A stretch of DNA of 40,216 nucleotides from Anaerosinus sp. (GTDB lineage Bacteria > Bacillota > Negativicutes > JARBTT01). The position numbers and the translations under genes were made by a program. The notes under the pieces were generated by a model that ran no database searches, was not told the DNA's origin, and saw only the letters and a list, made by a program, of their open reading frames with translations. Shown in pieces: positions 1-8,097 of the stretch. The stretch lies in contig JARBTT010000006.1 of assembly GCA_029240055.1 (NCBI GenBank), positions 1 through 40,216 of the forward strand. Reading direction: 5' to 3'. Position 1 is the first letter of the stretch, and the number at the start of each line of letters is the position of its first letter.

Positions 1-572
1 CGAAAGAATATCATGTCGATGGAATTGATTTGCCAAATGCGGTAATCGTGCCAGATGGTAAGTTAACATTTGAGGTTACTTTACCTTATGGTATCAAATA
101 TAATGTTCCAACGAATACGGTGGTACATATCTATATTGACGATCGACTATATAGTAAGTCTACTGTTCGTTTCAAAGTACGGGTCTACGAACAAGTAGCA
201 GTTGTCGGACAAACATTGCCAGTCAAGCATATAGTGACTAGAGACGATTTGCATTTAGAAAAGTTAGATACGAGTAAGCTTAGTCCGGGGTATATAACGA
301 ATATTGATACAGTCCTTGGCTTGGAAACAAGACGAATCTTGCAAAATGGAACGCCACTGAATACCTATATGCTAGAGAAACCAATCATTATCAAACAATT
401 GGCGATGATCAATATCATATCAAATGTGAACGGGATTGTGGTAAAAACATCAGGCCAAGCGTTGCAAGATGGTAGAGAAGGTAATGTGATTCGTGTGAAA
501 AATGTAAGTTCCAATAAAGTTGTTGCTGGAAAAGTGATAGATGGGTCTACAGTTGAGGTTTCAACTCGCTAA
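1..572 (+). CDS. flgA: FlgA, flagellar P-ring assembly chaperone (5' partial)
   Basis: The reading frame is open from base 3 to the TAA at 570-572, so the gene begins upstream of the window; 189 codons are visible. FlgA is a periplasmic chaperone that helps FlgI form the P ring around the flagellar rod. The C-terminal half carries the SAF-like beta-clip typical of FlgA: a segment beginning VVGQTLPVKHIVTRDDL, then LQNGTPLNTYMLEKP, and an ending with GNVIRVKNVSSNKVVAGKV before a final valine-rich strand. A TTG at 30 is only an internal leucine, because no ribosome site precedes it and the frame stays open before it. The order flgA-flgH-flgI-flgJ that follows supports the call. The signal peptide and N-terminal domain lie outside the window. 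Confidence 0.9.
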   Translation, partial: KEYHVDGIDLPNAVIVPDGKLTFEVTLPYGIKYNVPTNTVVHIYIDDRLYSKSTVRFKVRVYEQVAVVGQTLPVKHIVTRDDLHLEKLDTSKLSPGYITNIDTVLGLETRRILQNGTPLNTYMLEKPIIIKQLAMINIISNVNGIVVKTSGQALQDGREGNVIRVKNVSSNKVVAGKVIDGSTVEVSTR

Positions 573-587
573 AGGTAGGTGTGTTTT

Positions 588-1184
588 GTGATTAAATTTA
601 ATAAACTATTGATCGTGATGTTACTATTCGCTGGTTTTATGATGAGTATCGTGCCAAGTGCAAATGCAACGTCTTTGTGGTCAGAAGATAATGCTTCTAT
701 GGGGCTTTTTGCGGATCGAAAAGCAAGAGCTGTTGGGGATTCGCTTACGATTGTTATTAATGAAAGCTCTTCGGCTAGTCGTACTGCTACGGGTAGTAAT
801 TCTAAATCTGGTAGCAATACCTTATCAGCAGGTACGGGGATTTTTGATTTTTTAGCGGCTGCTAGTGCCAAGGGATCAGATAGTTTTAAATCTGATGGAA
901 GTTTGAGCAATAAGAATAATGTCAGTGGTAAAATTACTGTTCAAGTGGTGGAAGTTAAACCAAATGGTAATATGGTTATATCTGGAACACAAACCATTGT
1001 GCAAAATACAGATACACATAAAATAACCCTGACTGGTGTCGTCCGCAAGGATGATATAACAGTAGACAACACAGTAACGTCATCCCAAGTTGCTGATGCG
1101 CAACTTAGATTTGATGGTAAAGGTCCACTGAATTCAAAACAACGTCAAGGGATTCTAACTCAAATATTTAATATTTTATTTTAG
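588..1184 (+). CDS. flgH: FlgH, flagellar L-ring protein without a lipobox
   Basis: FlgH forms the L ring, the outer-membrane bushing of the flagellar basal body. The 198-aa product has the family pattern: SLWSEDNASMGLFADRKARAVGD, the switch to a strand-rich core containing DSLTIVINESSSASR, then GNMVISGTQTIVQN and a C-terminal LNSKQRQGILTQIFNILF. I chose GTG 588 because GGTAGGTG (573-580) sits about 7 bases upstream; GTG 579 would overlap that site. The signal peptide (about residues 1-27) ends SANA|TSLW with no cysteine, whereas FlgH of classical Gram-negatives is a lipoprotein with an L-x-G-C lipobox. The gene starts 15 bases after flgA and ends 13 bases before flgI, in one operon. Confidence 0.93.
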   Translation: MIKFNKLLIVMLLFAGFMMSIVPSANATSLWSEDNASMGLFADRKARAVGDSLTIVINESSSASRTATGSNSKSGSNTLSAGTGIFDFLAAASAKGSDSFKSDGSLSNKNNVSGKITVQVVEVKPNGNMVISGTQTIVQNTDTHKITLTGVVRKDDITVDNTVTSSQVADAQLRFDGKGPLNSKQRQGILTQIFNILF

Positions 1185-1197
1185 TGGAGGCTTAAGT

Positions 1198-2313
1198 ATG
1201 CGTAAACTTATTGCGACAATGACCTTTATGATGGTGTTTTGTTCGCTGATTACATCAGCCTTCGCGGCATCGAGTACGGTGAGTACGAGAATAAAGGATA
1301 TTGCCAAAGTTCAAGGAGTAAGATCCAATCAGTTGGTTGGTTATGGTTTAGTAGTTGGACTTGCTGGTACTGGTGACTCCAATAAAACGCTAGAAACATT
1401 ACAATCTGTTAGTAATATGCTGAAAGAATTTGGTGTATCTATTACAACCGCACAACTGAAAACGAAAAATGTTGCGGCGGTTATGGTTACAGCGCAGCTT
1501 CCACCGTTTGTCAGAGAGGGTGATACGATTGATATCACTGTTTCTTCCATGGGGGATGCAAAAAGTATTGAAGGTGGTACACTTTTACAAACACCGCTCA
1601 AAGCAGCAAATGGTCAAGTATATGCGGTAGGGCAAGGCTCAGTTTCGACAGGTGGTTTTTCTGCTGGTGGCGGTGGCGGCGGAGTGAAAAAGAATTTCCC
1701 AACCGTAGGCATTACGCCTAATGGAGCCATTGTGGAACATAGTGTTGAAGATAACTTAGGCACAGGCGGAACGGTTTCTCTGTCGCTTAGCAACCCAGAT
1801 TTTACTACAGCAACAAGAATTAGTGAAGCAATTAATGCTCGCTATGGTGCGATATCTAGGGCTAGTAACCCAGGCAGGATAGACATTACGTTGCCTTTTA
1901 TGTACCAAAATAAGGTAAATGATTTTGTTGCTGAAATTGAGAATTTGTACGTTACTCCAGATAATATTGCCAAGGTCGTTGTGAATGAAAGGACCGGCAC
2001 AATTGTTATCGGTGGAAATGTCTCAGTGGATGAAGTTGCAATTGCACAGGGTGGCTTAAGTATTAATATCACAAAAAATACCGATGTCAGCCAACCGGCA
2101 CCTTTTTCATTAGGGGAAACGATTACAACAAAAAATACTGATGTTACGGTAACAGAAGATAAAGCACACACGATTGTGCTTCCAGCTACAGCCAATGTAA
2201 GTGATATTGTTGGAGCATTAAATGCTGTCGGAGCAACACCACGTGATATTATTTCAATATTACAAGCGATTAAAGCATCCGGCGCGCTTCATGCAGACTT
2301 AGAAATTATCTAA
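1198..2313 (+). CDS. flgI: FlgI, flagellar P-ring protein
   Basis: FlgI subunits build the P ring in the peptidoglycan layer. The product is 371 aa, the normal family size. A signal peptide covers about residues 1-23 (ends SAFA|AS). Family landmarks follow in order: RIKDIAKVQGVRSNQLVGYGLVVGL, TLQSVSNMLKEFGV, KNVAAVMVTAQLPPF, the DTIDITVSSMGDAKSIEGGTLL block, the glycine-rich segment GGFSAGGGGGGVKKNFPT, and the C-terminal SILQAIKASGALHADLEII. ATG 1198 is preceded by GTGGAGG at 1183-1189. Presence of P- and L-ring genes means the flagellum crosses an outer membrane, which a monoderm Firmicute would not need. Confidence 0.97.
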   Translation: MRKLIATMTFMMVFCSLITSAFAASSTVSTRIKDIAKVQGVRSNQLVGYGLVVGLAGTGDSNKTLETLQSVSNMLKEFGVSITTAQLKTKNVAAVMVTAQLPPFVREGDTIDITVSSMGDAKSIEGGTLLQTPLKAANGQVYAVGQGSVSTGGFSAGGGGGGVKKNFPTVGITPNGAIVEHSVEDNLGTGGTVSLSLSNPDFTTATRISEAINARYGAISRASNPGRIDITLPFMYQNKVNDFVAEIENLYVTPDNIAKVVVNERTGTIVIGGNVSVDEVAIAQGGLSINITKNTDVSQPAPFSLGETITTKNTDVTVTEDKAHTIVLPATANVSDIVGALNAVGATPRDIISILQAIKASGALHADLEII

Positions 2314-2330
2314 ATGTAGGTGAAAATGAT

Positions 2331-2699
2331 ATGCAAATTGATGGTATTTCTTCAGATAGTATCATAAGTCAATATTCTGCGGCAAAAAATAGTGCCGATG
2401 GAACCTTTTCCAAGGAATTGGAGCAAGCGACTAAGACGGGAAAGGTTGCAAATACAGCAAAAGATGATGCAAAATTAAAAGCAACCTGTAAAGATTTTGA
2501 ATCGATGTTTTTGAATTATATGTATACTCAAATGCGTGAGACAGTACCTGAAAATACTTTATATGGATCATCAAGTGGCGAAAAAATCATGCAATCGATG
2601 CTCGATACAGAGTTAACGAAAAACATGGCAAATGCAGGCGGTATTGGAATTGCCAATATGATTTATAAACAATTGTCTATGAGTAACAAGAAGTCATGA
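2331..2699 (+). CDS. flgJ: FlgJ N-terminal-type rod-binding protein
   Basis: This 122-aa protein matches only the rod-binding half of FlgJ, the scaffold that caps the growing flagellar rod. The diagnostic block is DFESMFLNYMYTQMRETVP (about residues 54-72), then EKIMQSMLDTELTKNMANAGGIGIANMIYKQL near the C terminus. The peptidoglycan hydrolase domain found in E. coli FlgJ is absent; single-domain FlgJ is common outside the gamma- and beta-proteobacteria, so this is not a truncation. No signal peptide is seen, as expected for a protein exported by the flagellar type III apparatus. ATG 2331 follows GTAGGTG by 8 bases, and the gene starts 17 bases after flgI. It is the last gene before a terminator. 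Confidence 0.9.
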   Translation: MQIDGISSDSIISQYSAAKNSADGTFSKELEQATKTGKVANTAKDDAKLKATCKDFESMFLNYMYTQMRETVPENTLYGSSSGEKIMQSMLDTELTKNMANAGGIGIANMIYKQLSMSNKKS

Positions 2700-2706
2700 A
2701 ATAATT

Positions 2707-2732
2707 GCCAGGCTCAGCGTAGCCTGGCTTTT
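2707..2732 (+). terminator. Rho-independent terminator after flgJ
   Basis: A perfect 8-bp stem (GCCAGGCT 2707-2714 with AGCCTGGC 2721-2728) and a 6-base loop are followed by TTTT. It closes the flagellar operon. Confidence 0.85.
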
Positions 2733-2773
2733 ATCTATTGTAATTATATTGAATAACAGGAAGTGTAGATTTT

Positions 2774-4180
2774 ATGAATTTCTTCAGTAAACGCATCGTT
2801 GCGTTTGTCATTATGTTATTATTAATTTCGCAAATTGCTTTTGCAGCGAGTTTGCAAAGTAATATTACAGGAATACGTTTTAGTCAAAAAGCCGAAGCTG
2901 TTAGGATCGTTTTTGATATCGATGCTGTGCCGACATATAATGTAAGTACGACCAATAATGGCGTAAGTATCATCATCGATATGCCAAATACAGTAAATAA
3001 TACTTCGTTAGAAAACTTAGCAATAAATGATGATTTGGTTCAAAGTGTTACTTTTGCTGCGATTAACAAAGATACCTTGCGCACGACGATTACTTTAAGT
3101 CGTAATGCCGGTTATAAGGTAAATAAATTAGCAAGCCCCAATCGATTCTATATCGATATTATTAAAAATTCTGATCAAAAAATAGTAGATGAAGTTGCGC
3201 CTGGAATAAAACATATTACTTTAGTGCGAAGCAATGAAAAAGGAATGCTTACAGCAAATTTTTTAGATATTGATGGTACAGCAAATTTTCAGCTTCGCCC
3301 TGTCCTCGCCAATGATGTCATTGCTGGCCGTGAGTCTTTGAGTTCAATGGCACTACATAATAATGCTTTAGCGGCGATCAATGCTTCTTATTTTGCTCCG
3401 AGTGGAGAGATTCTTGGTTTAACGAAGATTGATAATACCATTGTTAGTACAACATATTTGGCGCGTGGTGCTTTTGGTATTCAGACGAATGGCAAACCGA
3501 TGATTGGGCAGGTAGACTATTCTGGTGTTGTTACTTTAGCAAATGGGATGTCCATACCAATATCGGGAGTAAATTGTGAACGCGGTGAGGATAATTTAGT
3601 TCTATATAATTCTTACTTTGATAGCAGTACAAAAACCAATGAGTACGGCATAGAATATGTTGTTAAAAATGGTACAGTGATAGCGATCAATCAAAATGAC
3701 TCACCGTTAGATGCAGGCACGATTGTCGTATCGGCGCATGGTACGAGCAAGGATAAATTAGCAAATGTAAAAATTGGCGATAAACTTAAGATTAACGAAA
3801 ATTTGGGCCAAAATTGGAATCAAGTGCCACAGATCATGGGAGTTGGCCCACTGTTATTAAAAAATAATAGTGTATATTTAACTACCAAAGAAGAAGAATT
3901 TGGACCAGACGTTGCCAGTGGTAGAGCGCCACGTACTGCTGTTGGGATTACCAAAGATAGTCATGTTATTTTAGCGGTCGTGGATGGTAGACAAACCAAT
4001 AGTATTGGGTGTACTTTGTCAGAGATGGCAGTACTTATGCAAGAAATGGGTGCAGTAGATGCAGTCAACTTTGACGGCGGCGGGTCAAGTGAAATGGTTA
4101 TTAAAAATGAAGTTGCAAATAGACCATCAGATGGTAGTGAACGTAAGGTTGGCGCCGCATTGGTAGTTTTATCAAAATAG
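2774..4180 (+). CDS. Secreted AMIN-domain phosphodiester glycosidase (NAGPA family)
   Basis: The 468-aa product has a signal peptide (about 1-25, ending AFAA). Next comes an AMIN-like beta domain (about 28-125) with SNITGIRFSQKAEAVRIVF and VSIIIDMPNTVNN. The C-terminal phosphodiester glycosidase (NAGPA/DUF2233) domain spans about 165-468. Its landmarks are AAINASYF (203-207 core), a GRAPRTAVGI strand and VNFDGGGSSEM (N432-S439 core), the usual active-site region. AMIN domains bind peptidoglycan or polysaccharide, and NAGPA-type enzymes remove sugars attached through phosphodiesters. A role in trimming envelope polymers is therefore likely, but the substrate is not visible. ATG 2774 follows AGGAAGTG. 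It stands between the flagellar terminator and a new promoter, so it may be its own unit. Confidence 0.85.
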   Translation: MNFFSKRIVAFVIMLLLISQIAFAASLQSNITGIRFSQKAEAVRIVFDIDAVPTYNVSTTNNGVSIIIDMPNTVNNTSLENLAINDDLVQSVTFAAINKDTLRTTITLSRNAGYKVNKLASPNRFYIDIIKNSDQKIVDEVAPGIKHITLVRSNEKGMLTANFLDIDGTANFQLRPVLANDVIAGRESLSSMALHNNALAAINASYFAPSGEILGLTKIDNTIVSTTYLARGAFGIQTNGKPMIGQVDYSGVVTLANGMSIPISGVNCERGEDNLVLYNSYFDSSTKTNEYGIEYVVKNGTVIAINQNDSPLDAGTIVVSAHGTSKDKLANVKIGDKLKINENLGQNWNQVPQIMGVGPLLLKNNSVYLTTKEEEFGPDVASGRAPRTAVGITKDSHVILAVVDGRQTNSIGCTLSEMAVLMQEMGAVDAVNFDGGGSSEMVIKNEVANRPSDGSERKVGAALVVLSK

Positions 4181-4191
4181 TAATCAGGTAT

Positions 4192-4219
4192 TTGCTATTT
4201 AGTTGCAATCGGTTATAAT
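4192..4219 (+). promoter_or_regulatory. Candidate sigma-A promoter upstream of the lipoyl-like gene
   Basis: TTGCTA (4192-4197) and a perfect TATAAT (4214-4219) are separated by 16 bases. It would start transcription near 4226, about 30 bases before the start of the 99-aa gene. The -35 box is imperfect. Confidence 0.5.
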
Positions 4220-4256
4220 TGAGGTAGAATATGATGAAAGTAAGGGGGTAGTTTTA

Positions 4257-4556
4257 ATGCTCCATAAAAAAGCGTTAATCATCCTAGTGGTATTACTACT
4301 AACAGTTACTGGTGTTTGGACGGTAACAGCCAGTTCTTTAATAGAGCAACATTCTGTGTTGTCGGGCACGGTGGTATCAACTGTAGCAGTTGGGACAAGT
4401 GTTAATGAAGGTGCAGAACTTGTGAGAGTAACAACAATTGCTGGTTCAGCTACAGCCGCTAGGGCAACGACGGCAGGGGTTGTGAAAGAAGTGACAGTCC
4501 AAAGGGGAAGTAGAATAAATAGTGGTGATGTTGTCGCTCGTATTGAGGCGCAATAG
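4257..4556 (+). CDS. Small membrane-anchored or secreted lipoyl-hairpin-like protein
   Basis: The product is 99 aa. ATG 4257 is chosen because AAGGGGGT (4242-4249) lies 7 bases before it; an in-frame TTG at 4203 falls inside the candidate promoter. Residues 5-27 form one hydrophobic segment (signal peptide or anchor). The rest is a small all-beta domain with two halves: GTSVNEGAELVRV and, after a turn, GVVKEVTVQRGSRINSGDVVARIE. That is the pattern of biotinyl/lipoyl and HlyD-type hairpin domains, but the lysine normally modified in carrier proteins is not evident, so this is probably a structural or binding fold. It ends 7 bases before the S55 protein gene. Function unknown. Confidence 0.7.
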   Translation: MLHKKALIILVVLLLTVTGVWTVTASSLIEQHSVLSGTVVSTVAVGTSVNEGAELVRVTTIAGSATAARATTAGVVKEVTVQRGSRINSGDVVARIEAQ

Positions 4557-4563
4557 AGAGAGG

Positions 4564-6390
4564 ATGAATTTTTTGTTGCAATGGCTAAAAAGAAGTTTGC
4601 TTATGCTTCTAGTAGTTTTATTACTACCAATGAGCAAGGTAAGTGCAACACCGGAGATTATGACAACAGATCAACTGCAACCCGGGATGCAAGGTATTGC
4701 TAAAACTGTCATTCAAGGAACCACCATTGACACTTTTGATATTGAAATCTTAGGTGTGGTGAAAGAAGGAATCGATAGTGATGGCAGAATTTTAGCAAAA
4801 GCATCTGGCTCAGTGATTGATAAAACTGGTGGAGTATTGCAAGGAATGAGTGGCAGCCCAGTTTATATTGATGGCAAGCTTGTCGGGGCAGTATCTGGCG
4901 GCTGGAAAGACATTGATAGCAGAACATGTATTATTACACCGATTGCCGATATGTTAAAACTATGGGATATGCCAGATTTGAAGAAAGATCAAAAAATTAA
5001 GCAAGTAGATCTGAAAGCAGTACTAAAAGCAGATCAACAAGCAGCAGATAAAACTAAAGAAGTAGATACAACTAAAGAGGTAGGAAAAGAGCTTGCTACA
5101 CCGTTGATGGCAGCAGGGTTTAGCGATGCGGCATTTAATATGCTAACAGAAAAATTGCAACCATTTAATATGGTGCCGTATGCGTCAAGTGGTGTGAACG
5201 GCGATTTTGCGCCAGTTACCATTGAACCTGGGAGTTCGATTGGCGCTCAATTGGTTCGCGGTGATTTTAGTTTAGCGGCAATTGGCACAGTAACAGCGGT
5301 GGAGGATGGAAAAGTATTAGCGTTTGGACATCCTTTCTTACGCAAAGGTAATGTGAATTACTTTATGACCGATGCAAATATTATCAGTACTGCCAGTGGT
5401 TTAAATACTGGGTTTAAAATTGGTGTTCCTGGTAATGCTGTCGGAGTTATTAATCAAGATAGAACCGCGGCGATTGCGGGTTCTCTTGGTAGATATCCAA
5501 GTGTGATTCCGCTTCAGGTTAATGTAACAGACAAACAATTTAATACGACCAAAAGCTATTCAATGCAGATAGCTTATGATGAACAATTAGCTGCAACTTT
5601 AGCAGCGACAATGGTTTATAATAGTATTGATCAGACAATAGATCGTACTGGTGAAGGTACGGCAAAAGTGAGTTTTGAGATCATGTCAAATGCTGCTCCA
5701 GGTGGTATTTTAAAACGTGATAATATGTATTATAATCCGCAAGATGTTGGTAAATTAGCGATTGCAGAAGTTTTCCAAGCTCTGGATATCTTGTGTGGCA
5801 ATAACCAAAATGAAACCGATATTGTTAGTGTAAAAGTAAATGTCGATATTGACCAAACAAGAAAAACTGCTTCGATTATCGAAGCAATTCCCGAAAAAAC
5901 CAGTGTGAAAGCTGGCGAAAAGGTAAATATTGCAGTAAAAATAAAACCATATCGGGAAAATGAAGTAATCCTTAAAGTTCCCTATACAGTACCGAAGCAG
6001 CAAGCCGCAGGTATGGCAGTGTTGGAAGTGCGCGGTGGTGGATTAATTTCTGTAGCACAATTATTAATGCAACAACAAGGTTTTGATCTTAGTGCACAGG
6101 AGGACAAGACGAAAACATTGGATATGATCATCAAAGAATTTTTAGATACCAATAAAAATAATGAAATCATCATTGATCAAATGGTTTCACCTGTTGATAT
6201 GACAAACCAAACAGCACCGCAAAAAGCACCAGTAGTCAAAAAAACTACTAAAGGTAACAAAGAATCTAAAGAAAATAATAAAACGGTAAAAAACAAACCA
6301 GAGGAAGAACCAAACAATACAAAATTTGCTACGGATTATATTATTGATAACGTTGTACAAACGTCAATTAATGTTGAACCAGTAAAATAA
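4564..6390 (+). CDS. Secreted SpoIVB-type (peptidase S55) domain protein
   Basis: The product is 608 aa from ATG 4564; TTG 4573 or 4576 fit the GAGAGAGG site (4556-4563) better and cannot be excluded. A signal peptide covers about residues 4-28. The family hallmarks are LQPGMQGIAKTVIQGT, VLQGMSGSPVYIDGKLVGAV (predicted nucleophile Ser98) and VLAFGHPFL (predicted His256), followed by a long beta-rich part and a lysine-rich, probably disordered tail (about 550-590). SpoIVB itself activates sporulation sigma-K processing; long relatives occur in many phyla outside sporulation with unknown targets. In this protein the serine motif precedes the histidine motif, the reverse of SpoIVB. It probably acts in the periplasm. 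Neighbours suggest envelope maintenance rather than sporulation. Confidence 0.82.
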   Translation: MNFLLQWLKRSLLMLLVVLLLPMSKVSATPEIMTTDQLQPGMQGIAKTVIQGTTIDTFDIEILGVVKEGIDSDGRILAKASGSVIDKTGGVLQGMSGSPVYIDGKLVGAVSGGWKDIDSRTCIITPIADMLKLWDMPDLKKDQKIKQVDLKAVLKADQQAADKTKEVDTTKEVGKELATPLMAAGFSDAAFNMLTEKLQPFNMVPYASSGVNGDFAPVTIEPGSSIGAQLVRGDFSLAAIGTVTAVEDGKVLAFGHPFLRKGNVNYFMTDANIISTASGLNTGFKIGVPGNAVGVINQDRTAAIAGSLGRYPSVIPLQVNVTDKQFNTTKSYSMQIAYDEQLAATLAATMVYNSIDQTIDRTGEGTAKVSFEIMSNAAPGGILKRDNMYYNPQDVGKLAIAEVFQALDILCGNNQNETDIVSVKVNVDIDQTRKTASIIEAIPEKTSVKAGEKVNIAVKIKPYRENEVILKVPYTVPKQQAAGMAVLEVRGGGLISVAQLLMQQQGFDLSAQEDKTKTLDMIIKEFLDTNKNNEIIIDQMVSPVDMTNQTAPQKAPVVKKTTKGNKESKENNKTVKNKPEEEPNNTKFATDYIIDNVVQTSINVEPVK

Positions 6391-6393
6391 GAG

Positions 6394-6427
6394 GAAACAG
6401 CTATTACAAAATTGTGATAGCTGTTTC
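6394..6427 (+). terminator. Hairpin terminator after the S55 gene
   Basis: GAAACAGCTATTACAA (6394-6409) pairs with TTGTGATAGCTGTTTC (6412-6427) with one G-U pair. The U tail is weak (TTCTTGGTTT). Its core resembles the hairpins at 10777 and 23009. Confidence 0.7.
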
Positions 6428-6561
6428 TTGGTTTAAAACAAATAAAACTAGTGAAAATTGCAGGGAATTGACGAAAAGTATTGAATATAATTCTAAAAAA
6501 TAGTAAACTAATATGTACTATTGTATATCTTAGTATTTATATATATGGGGGAGAAAATGCA

Positions 6562-7335
6562 ATGATGGTTGGTTACCTGGAAAAAATCGGCCGTAGTGTA
6601 CTAAGTTTTTTTGAAAACTTCGGTGCAGTGATGATGCTTATTTATGAAACAATTTGCCAATTAAAACATCCGCCTAATATAAAACACATCATCGTGCAAA
6701 TGTCACATTTAGGTGTTGATTCATTACCGATTGTAACACTTACCATTCTATTTACAGGGATGGTTATTACCTTGCAAACGGCGCATGAATTTATCAAATA
6801 TGGTGCGCAATCTACGGTTGGTGGCATTGTGGCAATCTCTATGGCACGTGAGCTTGCTCCAGTCTTAACTGGGGTTGTGGCTGCTGGGCGTGTTGGTGCT
6901 GCTATTACAGCAGAAATTAGCACGATGAAAGTAACAGAACAAATTGATGCTTTAAAGGTTATGGCAACCAATCCAGTTGGTTATTTGGTCGTACCAAGGC
7001 TAATTGCTTGTATGATTACGTTGCCGTTACTGGTCGTATTTGCCGATGTTATTGGTACTTTTGGTGGTTATTTGGTTGCTACTTTTTATTCTGGGATTAA
7101 CTCGGTAACCTATATGCAGTCAATAAATAATTTTATGGTCGTGCATGACGTTACTGGTGGGGTAATAAAATCAGTCTTTTTTGGGGCAATTATTGCAATT
7201 ATTGGGTGCTATCAAGGATTGAATGCACGAAATGGAGCAGTTGGAGTAGGGAAAGCGACAACAGGATCGGTAGTTAGTTCGATTATTATTATTTTTATTT
7301 TAAATTGTTTTCTATCCTTGATTTTGTATCGCTAG
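6562..7335 (+). CDS. mlaE: MlaE, ABC permease for inter-membrane phospholipid transport
   Basis: MlaE is the inner-membrane permease that binds MlaF ATPase and the MlaD MCE ring to move phospholipids between membranes. ATG 6562 (or the adjacent ATG 6565) follows GGGGGAG (6547-6553) by 8 bases, giving 257 aa, the usual length; an in-frame TTG at 6481 is too far upstream. The MlaE/YrbE signature is clear: HLGVDSLPIVTLTILFTGMV, then ARELAPVLTGVVAAGRVGAAITAEI, then EQIDALKVMATNPVGYLVVPR, and four or five hydrophobic helices. A possible promoter (TTGAAT 6481, TAAACT 6504, spacing 17) is weak. mlaF begins 12 bases downstream. Confidence 0.96.
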   Translation: MMVGYLEKIGRSVLSFFENFGAVMMLIYETICQLKHPPNIKHIIVQMSHLGVDSLPIVTLTILFTGMVITLQTAHEFIKYGAQSTVGGIVAISMARELAPVLTGVVAAGRVGAAITAEISTMKVTEQIDALKVMATNPVGYLVVPRLIACMITLPLLVVFADVIGTFGGYLVATFYSGINSVTYMQSINNFMVVHDVTGGVIKSVFFGAIIAIIGCYQGLNARNGAVGVGKATTGSVVSSIIIIFILNCFLSLILYR

Positions 7336-7347
7336 AGGTGTGTTGGT

Positions 7348-8097
7348 GTGATTAAATTAGTAAATGTACATATGGAGTTCAAAAAAGAAAAAATACTTAA
7401 AAATATTAATTTAGAGGTCAAAAAGGGTGAAGTACTTGCCATTATCGGTGCAAGTGGCTCAGGTAAGAGCACGTTATTACGGTTGATGATTGGGTTGCTT
7501 CGCCCGACGAGTGGTCAAATTTGGGTAGCTGGGACTGAAATATCAAAATTACGTGAAGACCAGTTAGATAAAATTAGACTTCAAATGGGAATGGTATTTC
7601 AATATTCGGCATTGTTTGATTCGATGAGCGTTGGTGACAATGTAGCATTTGGCCTTCGTGAACATACCAAACTTAGTGAGTCTGAAATAAATAAAAAAGT
7701 CCAAGAAAAATTAAAATTAGTTGATTTAGAAGGCTATGAACATCGTCTACCTAATGAGTTGTCAGGAGGTATGAAAAAACGGATAAGCTTAGCAAGGGCA
7801 ATCGCCTTTGAACCAGATATTGTTTTGTATGACGAGCCAAGTGCTGGACTCGATCCTATTATGACAGCGAAGATTGATAGTTTGATTGTAAGCCTGCAAA
7901 AAGTATTAGGGGTTACCTCGGTCGTGGTAACGCACCATATGGAAAGTGCGTTTGCGATTGCTGATCGTATTGCCATGATTCATGAGGGAGAAATTACTCA
8001 GATTGGCAATGTTGAGGATATCAAAAATTCTAGTAATCCAGTTGTGCAAGATTTTATTAATGGCTCCAAAGGTATGACAAAGGAGGTTCATAGATGA
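7348..8097 (+). CDS. mlaF: MlaF, ABC ATPase of the Mla system
   Basis: This 249-aa cytoplasmic ATPase drives MlaE-MlaD. Walker A is GASGSGKST (34-42), the Q loop lies near VFQYSALFDSMSV, the signature is LSGGMKKR (138-145) and Walker B is DIVLYDEPSAGLDP (157-170), followed by the switch histidine in VVTHHM. The LSGGMKKR form with M in place of Q, and the FDSMSVGDNVAFGL segment, are characteristic of MlaF rather than other importers. GTG 7348 is preceded by AGAGGTG (7334-7340). The stop overlaps the mlaD start by four bases (ATGA, 8094-8097), so the two are probably translationally coupled. Confidence 0.96.
   Translation: MIKLVNVHMEFKKEKILKNINLEVKKGEVLAIIGASGSGKSTLLRLMIGLLRPTSGQIWVAGTEISKLREDQLDKIRLQMGMVFQYSALFDSMSVGDNVAFGLREHTKLSESEINKKVQEKLKLVDLEGYEHRLPNELSGGMKKRISLARAIAFEPDIVLYDEPSAGLDPIMTAKIDSLIVSLQKVLGVTSVVVTHHMESAFAIADRIAMIHEGEITQIGNVEDIKNSSNPVVQDFINGSKGMTKEVHR

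Noticed and set aside
30-32. TTG at 30 as the start of flgA
   Set aside because: The frame is open to the window edge and lacks a ribosome site there; the true start lies upstream.
6468-6491. TTGACG and TATAAT upstream of mlaE as a promoter
   Set aside because: The two boxes are only 12 bases apart, too close for a sigma-A promoter.
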